DNA from: CAYTZO01 sp964442525
Lineage (GTDB): Bacteria; Patescibacteriota; Microgenomatia; UBA10105; UBA927
DNA length: 33,626 nucleotides
Assembly: GCA_964442525.1 (NCBI GenBank)
Contig: CAYTZO010000006.1
Location: 1-33,626, forward strand
Direction of reading: 5' to 3'
Positions 23,141-29,364 of this stretch are shown here, one piece after another. Numbering within the stretch: position 1 is the stretch's first letter; each line of letters opens with the position of its first letter. Under the pieces are notes generated by a model. It worked only from the letters and a program-made list of their open reading frames with translations, was not told the DNA's origin and did no database searches. The position numbers and the translations under genes were made by a program.

Positions 23141-24187
23141 TCAGGGCAGTGCATCGCACAGTTTCAGTGCCTCAATAAGGACCGTATTTTCTGCATGATC
23201 AAGGAGCCCAAGCCGGACGAACCGCTGATTATTTAGTCCTCGGTGTTGGTTAAAGTCAGTGGTGAGCACTCCGAGAGCGGAGAGTCCGCGCCAAAGATTG
23301 CCGGTCCGGTGGCGGATGATGCAAACCCCGTTTCGGCTTTGCGCACCCATCTCAATGCGTTCCATATTATGAATTTCGTGCCAGACGAATTTTGTCTCCT
23401 CATATATGAGCCGGTGCGTTTTCCAGATGTGTTCTTGGTCCAAGAGCGCCGCGCTCGCTTTTACAAAGGAGTCTGGATCTACTTTTTCCGTTCGGCCCAG
23501 CCGAAGTTTCTGAGCAATTTCGGGCGTTGCCACTGCCATCCCGACGTGTATTTCCGGCAGTCCGTATGCCTTAGAAAACGTGCGCGTCACGATGATGTTG
23601 GGATAGTCGTGAATAAGGTGTATTGCAGAATCCTTGTTTGTTGGGTCAACGAGTTCCTGATATGCCTCATCCACGACCACCAGACCCGGTGTTATTTTTG
23701 CAATATGTTCTATGTGCGACCCTGGTATGACAATCCCCGTCGGATTGTTGGGCGAGCAGAGCCAAACCAGACCGGGACGTTTCTCGCGGATAACGCTGTC
23801 CAAGGACTGTAAGTACTCACTCGTAAAGAGAAAACCGTTTTTTTGAGAGAGCGGGACCTGAACGACCTTATGTTCCGGAACTTTATCCAAAAGCCCGAAA
23901 TAGGTCGGCACGGGAAGTACCGCAAGAGCATCGGGTGAGAGAAACAGTGCAGGTATTTGGTCAATGAGATCCGTACTCCCCCGTCCGATGACGATCATGT
24001 CTTGCGGAATTTTCCAGAGACAGGCGAGCTCGTGAGACAGGCTTTCCTCCGTCGCTGCCTGTTTTTCGGCGATTCTATGCCCAATGAGAGGGCTCGGACC
24101 AAGGGGGTTTCTGATTTCCGCGAAATCGATTGGCCCCGGATGAGGCCATAATTCTTTTGGTGATCGTGACAGCAATTCTCTATTCAT
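23141..24187 (-). CDS. PLP-dependent aminotransferase, HisC/class I-II fold
   Basis: 348 residues, the size of histidinol-phosphate aminotransferases. CSPNNPTG (144-151), D173 in VVVDEAYQELVD and the PLP lysine K206 in TFSKAYGLPEIHVG define the fold. No other his genes are nearby, so an amino-acid or aromatic aminotransferase is as likely as HisC. The ATG lies 3 nt after the U-tract of an intrinsic terminator, leaving no room for a Shine-Dalgarno. Expression should therefore depend on readthrough of that terminator from leader C. GNAT, racemase-like and tyrS genes follow. Confidence 0.85.
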   Translation of the reverse strand: MNRELLSRSPKELWPHPGPIDFAEIRNPLGPSPLIGHRIAEKQAATEESLSHELACLWKIPQDMIVIGRGSTDLIDQIPALFLSPDALAVLPVPTYFGLLDKVPEHKVVQVPLSQKNGFLFTSEYLQSLDSVIREKRPGLVWLCSPNNPTGIVIPGSHIEHIAKITPGLVVVDEAYQELVDPTNKDSAIHLIHDYPNIIVTRTFSKAYGLPEIHVGMAVATPEIAQKLRLGRTEKVDPDSFVKASAALLDQEHIWKTHRLIYEETKFVWHEIHNMERIEMGAQSRNGVCIIRHRTGNLWRGLSALGVLTTDFNQHRGLNNQRFVRLGLLDHAENTVLIEALKLCDALP

Positions 24188-24190
24188 AGA

Positions 24191-24222
24191 ACAAAAAAAC
24201 CTCCCTTTTTGTCGGGAGGTTT
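24191..24222 (-). terminator. Intrinsic terminator/attenuator before the aminotransferase
   Basis: On the minus strand a 9-bp stem, AAACCTCCC with GGGAGGTTT (arms 24214-24222 and 24197-24205), with the U-tract at 24199-24193, ending 3-4 nt before the start codon. A terminator upstream of its gene and behind a short aromatic-rich frame is the layout of an attenuator. Confidence 0.8.
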
Positions 24223-24250
24223 AGTGGAAAAAAACAAATTTAGCCTGTTT

Positions 24251-24322
24251 TTACCACGGCGATGCCCTCCCCAATGGGAAAGAGGTATAAAAAGAAAACT
24301 TATGCCATCTGGTGTTGTCCAT
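24251..24322 (-). CDS. 23-residue aromatic-rich leader peptide (predicted)
   Basis: ATG at 24322 with CGGAG 7-8 nt upstream, stop TAA at 24253-24251. The peptide begins MDNTRWHKFSFYTSF and ends in Trp. Seven of 23 residues are aromatic or His (W6, H7, F9, F11, Y12, F15, W23). It lies between two terminators and upstream of an operon encoding an aminotransferase and tyrS. This resembles leader peptides that sense charged aromatic tRNAs, but I have not found a clear antiterminator pairing. It may also be an unrelated small protein. Confidence 0.45.
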   Translation of the reverse strand: MDNTRWHKFSFYTSFPLGRASPW

Positions 24323-24341
24323 AGTTTTTCTCCGAATCAAC

Positions 24342-24366
24342 AAAAAACCCCGCCTTGGCGGGGTTT
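24342..24366 (-). terminator. Intrinsic terminator within leader C
   Basis: Stem of 10 bp, AAACCCCGCC with GGCGGGGTTT (arms 24345-24354 and 24357-24366), with a U-run on the minus strand through 24347-24342. It follows the structured leader and precedes the 23-codon frame. Confidence 0.8.
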
Positions 24367-24387
24367 CTGCGTTATATTTGTTTTTCC

Positions 24388-24467
24388 GTTTATGCCACAG
24401 CAAGTACCCCTCCAAGGATCGGAGTTTTGGTAGTGAAGTACTTGCCCTGTAGCATACTCTGCATATG
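24388..24467 (-). ncRNA. Structured 5' leader C of the aminotransferase-tyrS operon
   Basis: Transcribed leftward from the promoter at 24474-24502. A long helix pairs 24456-24447 with 24400-24391 (10 bp, one G-U) and continues as 24444-24438 with 24407-24401 (7 bp). It encloses CACTACC and a hairpin with CTCC/GGAG arms. The 3' side reads CTGTGGCATAA, and GTGGC(A/C)TAA recurs in leaders A and B. The terminator at 24342-24366 follows. No T-box consensus (TGGNACCGCG) is present. A regulatory RNA is inferred from structure, terminator and recurrence. Confidence 0.5.
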
Positions 24468-24473
24468 GAAGAG

Positions 24474-24502
24474 AGTATAGCACGCATTGTCAATCCTTAC
24501 AA
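24474..24502 (-). promoter_or_regulatory. Promoter of leader C / aminotransferase operon
   Basis: On the minus strand TTGTAA (24502-24497), 17 nt, TATACT (24479-24474). It overlaps the divergent promoter of the penicillin-binding protein gene, so the two may compete. The transcript would begin near 24467, about 280 nt before the aminotransferase ATG. Confidence 0.55.
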
Positions 24503-24516
24503 CAATTAGGTACAAT
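24487..24516 (+). promoter_or_regulatory. Leaderless-type promoter of the PBP gene
   Basis: TTGTCA (24487-24492), 18 nt, TACAAT (24511-24516), then 6 nt to ATG 24523, so the transcript would start on the start codon itself. Confidence 0.65.
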
Positions 24517-24522
24517 GGGAGC

Positions 24523-27105
24523 ATGTACGACTACTTCCTCGAAAGGCAGAGGAGACGGATCTACGGACCACGGGGCGCTCGTCTCGCGCTTTGGTCGCGC
24601 ATCGCTACCGTTTCTTTCCTGGCTCTTGTCGGTATCACTCTCGCAACCGCGTTTCTGTTTGCCTGGTACGCCAAAGATCTTCCCCGACCCGACAAAGTAA
24701 GTCAGGGAAGCGGTGCTTCTACAGTAATTTTGGATCGGAACGGCGAAAAACTCTACGATATCTTTCAAAATGAAAACAGGATTCCCATTAAAAGCGAGGA
24801 TATTCCAAAATACCTTAAAGACGCCACCGTCGCGGTTGAAGATAAGGAATTTTACAAGCACCAGGGGCTCTCGACTACGGGCATTGTCCGCGGACTTCTG
24901 TCTTGTTTTCTTTTTCTTCGGTGTCAGGGAGGGTCTACTCTGACGCAGCAGCTCGTAAAAAACGTTCTCCTTACTCAGGAGCGTACGCTTCCGCGAAAGA
25001 TTAAGGAAGCCATTCTTGCCATTCAGATTGAGCGAAAGTACAGCAAAGATGACATTCTTCAGATGTACCTTAACGAGGCGCCGTACGGGGGGACGGCGGT
25101 CGGAGTGGAATCTGCGTCGGAATACTATTTTAGCAAGCCGGCAAAAAATTTAAATCTGGTCGAGAGTGCCATTCTTGCGGGTTTGCCGCAATCGCCAAGC
25201 GTGTATTCTCCGTTCACCGGGAGTTCCAAAGCATATGTCGGCAGGGCCCAGGCAGTCTTACGGCGCATGCGGGAAGACGGCTACATTACTCCTCTTCAGG
25301 AAACCGAAGCGAGAAGTGCCCTTGAGGCCGTACAATTTTCAAGCGGTGATGCGGGACTGCGTGCTCCCCACTTTGTGGCATATGTAAAGGATCTCCTGAT
25401 CGAAAAGCTCGGAGCAAAAGTTGTGGATGGAGGTGGACTTACCGTCACGACAACTCTCGATTGGAAGCTCCAGGATGCCGCGCAAAAGATCGTCAAGGAA
25501 GAAGTCGATAAGGCAAAATATCTGAAAGTGTCCAACGGAGCCGCGGTGGTTTTGGATCCGCGCACGGGAGAAATCCTTTCCATGGTGGGCAGCAAAGATT
25601 ATTCGGCGACAGACAGTAGCGGCTTTAAGTTTAACGTCGCCATCCAGGGGCTGCGGCAGCCGGGAAGTTCCATAAAACCGGTCACCTATGCCGCGGCATT
25701 TAAGAAGGGGTACACACCGGCAACACTTCTTATGGACACGGATACGAAGTACCCATCAGGGGATCCTGCCAAACCAGAATATAACCCGAAAAACTATGAC
25801 GGGAAGTTCCGCGGGCCCATGCAGCTTCGTTATGCTCTTGGAAACTCGATTAATACGATCGCCGTGAAAGTCAGTGCGCTCGTGGGGATCAGGGACGTCC
25901 TTCAGACGGCATACGATATGGGCATTACGACACTTGAGCCCACAACCGATAACATCCGTAGGCTTGGCCTCTCCCTGACGCTTGGAGGAGGAGAAGTGCG
26001 GCTCTTGGATATGGCAGCAGCGTACGGCGTGCTTGCGACGGGCGGATACCGCCAGCGGCCGGTAGCGATCCTCAAGGTGGTTGACCAAAGCGGAAAAACG
26101 CTTTTTGAACAAAAGCCGGCATCCCCGGAACGAGCGCTTCCGGCTGAAGTTGCATTTTTGGTCGACAGCATTCTTTCTGATAACGACGCCAGGAAAGATA
26201 CGTTCGGTCCGAGCTCTTATGTTTATATCCCAGGCCGGACGGTTGCAGCCAAAACGGGTACGACCGATGACAAGCGGGATAACTGGACCGGCGGATTTAC
26301 GCCGTCGCGCGTTGTGTTTACCTGGGTCGGCAATAACGATAACTCCCCCATGAATCCGGCCCTGGCTTCCGGAGTCACCGGCGCCGCACCTATCTGGAAC
26401 AGGATCATGAGAGAAGCAATTAAAGATCTTCCCGACGAGCCGTTCGTCAAACCAGACAATGTAATCCAAACGGACGTGGATAGCTATAGCGGGGGTGCCG
26501 CCATGCCTGGTCAGCCTACGAGGAAAGAATACTTCATTAAAGGTACGGAACCCACGGAAACATCGCCCATCTACGCACAAGTTAAAGTTTCCCGCAAAGA
26601 TGGGAATAAACTTGCCAACAGCGTTGAGGTTGCCCGGGGGGAATACGATACCAAAGCGTACGTCGTATTCAAAGAAGACGATCCGGTCTCTACCGACGGG
26701 AAAAATCGCTGGCAGGAGGCAATCAATGCCTGGATTGCGGGGCAGTCCGATTCCAAGTTCCGTCCGCCGACGGAGACGTACCAAGGGAGCGATCAGATTG
26801 GCGTATCTATTAAGAAACCCGCAGACCGCTCAGAGGTTGACAGCAATAACGTTGAAGTTCGCGCAGAAATAGGGACCACGAATACAATTACCGAAGTACA
26901 AATCTTAGTTGACGGAAGCGTCGTAAAGACCGAGAGCAACGGCGCGATACTCGTCGACACCGTTTCGGTGCCGAACGGTCAGCACACTATAAGCGTTCGG
27001 GTAAGAGATAACAAAGGCAACACTTCTCAGGCCGATGTTGCGGTCGGTATTAATACTCCCTATGCTGCTCCGACTCCAACCCTTACCCCCACCCCGACAC
27101 CGTAA
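24523..27105 (+). CDS. Class A penicillin-binding protein (transglycosylase/transpeptidase)
   Basis: 860 residues from ATG 24523, chosen because the promoter ends 6 nt before it. Cytoplasmic basic N-terminus, one membrane helix (about 27-50), then a GT51 domain with catalytic E106 in VEDKEFYKHQG, GGSTLTQQLVKN and RKIKEAILAIQIERKYSKD. The transpeptidase has S382-x-x-K (GSSIKP), SIN (NSINTIAV) and KTG (AAKTGTTDD). A bacterial Ig-like domain (about 760-850) and a Pro/Thr tail (APTPTLTPTPTP) follow, likely reaching into or through the wall. It polymerises and cross-links peptidoglycan. The 3' end overlaps the convergent pantoate kinase gene by 23 bp. Confidence 0.95.
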   Translation: MYDYFLERQRRRIYGPRGARLALWSRIATVSFLALVGITLATAFLFAWYAKDLPRPDKVSQGSGASTVILDRNGEKLYDIFQNENRIPIKSEDIPKYLKDATVAVEDKEFYKHQGLSTTGIVRGLLSCFLFLRCQGGSTLTQQLVKNVLLTQERTLPRKIKEAILAIQIERKYSKDDILQMYLNEAPYGGTAVGVESASEYYFSKPAKNLNLVESAILAGLPQSPSVYSPFTGSSKAYVGRAQAVLRRMREDGYITPLQETEARSALEAVQFSSGDAGLRAPHFVAYVKDLLIEKLGAKVVDGGGLTVTTTLDWKLQDAAQKIVKEEVDKAKYLKVSNGAAVVLDPRTGEILSMVGSKDYSATDSSGFKFNVAIQGLRQPGSSIKPVTYAAAFKKGYTPATLLMDTDTKYPSGDPAKPEYNPKNYDGKFRGPMQLRYALGNSINTIAVKVSALVGIRDVLQTAYDMGITTLEPTTDNIRRLGLSLTLGGGEVRLLDMAAAYGVLATGGYRQRPVAILKVVDQSGKTLFEQKPASPERALPAEVAFLVDSILSDNDARKDTFGPSSYVYIPGRTVAAKTGTTDDKRDNWTGGFTPSRVVFTWVGNNDNSPMNPALASGVTGAAPIWNRIMREAIKDLPDEPFVKPDNVIQTDVDSYSGGAAMPGQPTRKEYFIKGTEPTETSPIYAQVKVSRKDGNKLANSVEVARGEYDTKAYVVFKEDDPVSTDGKNRWQEAINAWIAGQSDSKFRPPTETYQGSDQIGVSIKKPADRSEVDSNNVEVRAEIGTTNTITEVQILVDGSVVKTESNGAILVDTVSVPNGQHTISVRVRDNKGNTSQADVAVGINTPYAAPTPTLTPTPTP

Positions 27106-27838
27106 GTTTTTTGGCGCCGGGAAAATCAATATCGCTCACTACTCCCTCACCGAGCATGATCATAGTTCCCAGGCCGCCGCGTTTTTCTATGGACTCGATA
27201 AGTTGTTTCACACGTTTTGATGTCAGCAATCCGCTCTCGATGGCAAAAACTTTCGCAACAGTAAGAATTTCAGATAATTTTGAATTGCGAGTAATTTTTT
27301 TCAATGCACGATCAGCGGCAATATTTATTTTTCTGATCATGTTCTTATTTTGTAAAACTGATGAGGTGAGAATTTTTCCGTAGGAAATGCAGTAGACTGG
27401 AACGTTACCAATCGGTAATCGCTCGACCTGAAATTTTCCGCTCGGCACGCGTTTAACGAGAAATCCTCCGTAATACTGATTGACCACATCGCCAAGTCCC
27501 GTGTGATTTTTGACTTCCGCGTTGTGGGCGATTTTTGCGCACTCGAGCCTGGATAAATTTCTCACGGCCAGTGCCGTTGCAAAAGCTGACGCACCACTCA
27601 GGCCAAATCCCGCGCCCAAGGGAAGCTCGGATCGGAGAGAAACCCTGTAGGGCCCGTCAAGTACGGATTCTACGGTCGGAAGACGGACGGGTTTTCCGTT
27701 AAAAAATATTTCCGTTTTTTGGGCCGGAAAAACACGAACGGTTATTCCTTTGTTGACGGTGAATCCGGCCCCGAGCGATCCGCCTCTCACCACTTTAAAA
27801 ATAAGACTGATGTTAGCCGGTGCGAATGCTGATTTCAT
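27083..27838 (-). CDS. Archaeal-type pantoate kinase (GHMP family)
   Basis: 251 residues from ATG 27838 (MKSAFAPANISLIFKVV), inside the end of coaBC (26-nt overlap). The frame extends six codons upstream, but the family N-terminus is at this Met. GGSLGAGFTVNKG (about 19-31), LPLGAGFGLSGASAFATAL (72-90, GHMP ATP-binding loop), and EVKNHTGLGDVVNQYYGGFLVK match archaeal pantoate kinase. That enzyme phosphorylates pantoate to 4-phosphopantoate, which phosphopantothenate synthetase joins to beta-alanine. Bacteria normally use PanC and CoaA/CoaX instead. Adjacency to coaBC supports a CoA role. Other GHMP kinases are possible but fit the motifs less well. The synthetase partner is not in the window. 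Confidence 0.85.
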   Translation of the reverse strand: MKSAFAPANISLIFKVVRGGSLGAGFTVNKGITVRVFPAQKTEIFFNGKPVRLPTVESVLDGPYRVSLRSELPLGAGFGLSGASAFATALAVRNLSRLECAKIAHNAEVKNHTGLGDVVNQYYGGFLVKRVPSGKFQVERLPIGNVPVYCISYGKILTSSVLQNKNMIRKINIAADRALKKITRNSKLSEILTVAKVFAIESGLLTSKRVKQLIESIEKRGGLGTMIMLGEGVVSDIDFPGAKKLTVSGWG

Positions 27839-29006
27839 CGATGATTTTTTCCGCAATTTCTTTTTTACTTTTTACTCCGGTGTGTTTCACAATATTTTTA
27901 GTGATAATCCATATTTCATTCGTGTCTGATCCAAAAGCCGATATGCGGTTCCCCACTATCATATCAGCAGCCGATTCTTTCATTCTTTTTTTGGCTTTTT
28001 CAATAAGCTCTTGATCCGGTGGTTCCGCCTTGAATGCGACAAGAAAAATTTTCGGATTCACTTTTTTTAACGCATCGAGTATTTTTTTCCTTGGTGAAAG
28101 TGTTAAAGAATATTTTTTGTCACTTGACAATTTCCCCTTTGTTTTTTTAACTGAGAAGTCTGATACGGCGGCGGCATGGATGCAGATATCAAACGATGGA
28201 ATTTCCTTGAGGAGCAATTTCTCTAGCTCGTCGGCAGTTTCAAATACTTTTTCTTTGATGGTATATCGAGGTTTTACCGACGTCCGAGACCGAAGAAGTG
28301 TAACGTCAGCGCCTCTCAGCCAAGATTCCTCGGCAATGGCAACTCCCATTTTACCTGAGCTTTTGTTTGTAATAAATCGGACATCATCGATCGGCTCCTT
28401 GGTTCCTCCGCTGGTCACGATAATTTTTTTTCCTTTGAGAGATTTAGCCCGCCGAAGATATGTCAAAATTTCTTGATGTATTGTTTCGATACTGGCAAGT
28501 CTCCCCTGCCCTTCGTAGCCGCACGCAAGCATCCCGCTGTCAGGATCAATAATGTGATATCCATACGACTTTACTGTTTCAATATTTTTCTGTGCGGCGG
28601 GGTGGTGCCACATATAGACGTTCATTGAAGGACACAGAATGATCGGACACGTTGCTGCCAGAACTATGGTTGTCAAATAATCATCAGCGATACCAGCTGC
28701 AAGCTTGGCGATCACATTGGCCGTTGCAGGGGCAATGACGATAAGGCTCGCTGACTGCGCGAGTTCAATATGTTCGACTTTGCGTTTACGGAGAATTTCG
28801 CGGTAATCAAAGTCTTTTTTGAATAGCTCTTGGAAAACTTTATTTCCTGACGCTTTTTCAAATTCTTTCGGATCAACGATCTTCGCGGCAGTCGGCGTCA
28901 TCACGACAAAAACCTCAATTCCGCCCTCCCTAAGTTTTTTGACTAGATCCAGGCTTTTATAGGCCGCGATCCCACCGGTCACTCCCAAAACAATCTTTTG
29001 TTCCAT
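27813..29006 (-). CDS. coaBC: Bifunctional phosphopantothenoylcysteine decarboxylase / phosphopantothenate-cysteine ligase
   Basis: 397 residues from ATG 29006 (MEQKIVLGVTGGIAAYKS); a GTG 36 nt upstream is less likely. The CoaC half (1-190) has the flavin site, catalytic H79 (VEHIELA), PSMN with N129, and C162 in GMLACGYEGQGRL. The CoaB half begins KGKKIIVTSGGTKEPIDDVRFI, with SSGKMG after it, and carries HAAAVSDFSV. It converts 4'-phosphopantothenate and cysteine to 4'-phosphopantetheine. Its 3' end overlaps pantoate kinase, giving a two-gene CoA operon. No clear promoter is seen between it and the divergent small gene. Confidence 0.95.
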   Translation of the reverse strand: MEQKIVLGVTGGIAAYKSLDLVKKLREGGIEVFVVMTPTAAKIVDPKEFEKASGNKVFQELFKKDFDYREILRKRKVEHIELAQSASLIVIAPATANVIAKLAAGIADDYLTTIVLAATCPIILCPSMNVYMWHHPAAQKNIETVKSYGYHIIDPDSGMLACGYEGQGRLASIETIHQEILTYLRRAKSLKGKKIIVTSGGTKEPIDDVRFITNKSSGKMGVAIAEESWLRGADVTLLRSRTSVKPRYTIKEKVFETADELEKLLLKEIPSFDICIHAAAVSDFSVKKTKGKLSSDKKYSLTLSPRKKILDALKKVNPKIFLVAFKAEPPDQELIEKAKKRMKESAADMIVGNRISAFGSDTNEIWIITKNIVKHTGVKSKKEIAEKIIDEISIRTG

Positions 29007-29048
29007 ATACACTTGGTCGTTTTTAATCCCACTATCACGCACTAAAGC

Positions 29049-29077
29049 TTGCTTTTTGTAGAGGGAGAGAGTATTAT
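29049..29077 (+). promoter_or_regulatory. Leaderless-type promoter of the 90-residue gene
   Basis: TTGCTT (29049-29054), 17 nt, TATTAT (29072-29077), then 9 nt to ATG 29087. No Shine-Dalgarno in between. Confidence 0.6.
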
Positions 29078-29086
29078 TAGCCCATT

Positions 29087-29359
29087 ATGTCAAGCTATAA
29101 GGGTAAATATCCATATTCTGCAGGCCATAATCGTCCTGTTTTGAAATCTGGCGTTCTCTTTACATACCCGGAGTACGAGAGTTTAGAAGATCACGGGTGG
29201 GATGCTTCGTTTAAATTTGATGAAAAAGAAGTGCCGGGGAAAGTGACAGCTGGTGTGGTGGGCATGATTGATATCTATGAGCTCCACTTAAAAACTGAGA
29301 AGCAAACATATGAGCTCGCCTTAAAGAGGGGTTTCGTGCCGACAAAAGAGAAAAAATAA
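29087..29359 (+). CDS. Conserved-looking small protein of unknown function
   Basis: 90 residues, soluble, no signal or membrane segment. It is rich in Tyr, Lys and Glu (YKGKYPYSAGHNRPVLKSG, then LFTYPEYESLEDHGWDASF) and ends with a Lys-rich tail. I do not recognise the family. A good promoter 9 nt before the ATG and tight packing (5-nt gap to the convergent pheT end) make it a real gene. Alternating short hydrophobic stretches suggest a small beta-rich fold. No function proposed. Confidence 0.75.
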   Translation: MSSYKGKYPYSAGHNRPVLKSGVLFTYPEYESLEDHGWDASFKFDEKEVPGKVTAGVVGMIDIYELHLKTEKQTYELALKRGFVPTKEKK

Positions 29360-29364
29360 ACTGA

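Noticed and set aside
25756..26784. 342-residue minus-strand frame
   Set aside because: Antisense to the transpeptidase domain of the penicillin-binding protein; composition is that of a reverse-complement shadow.
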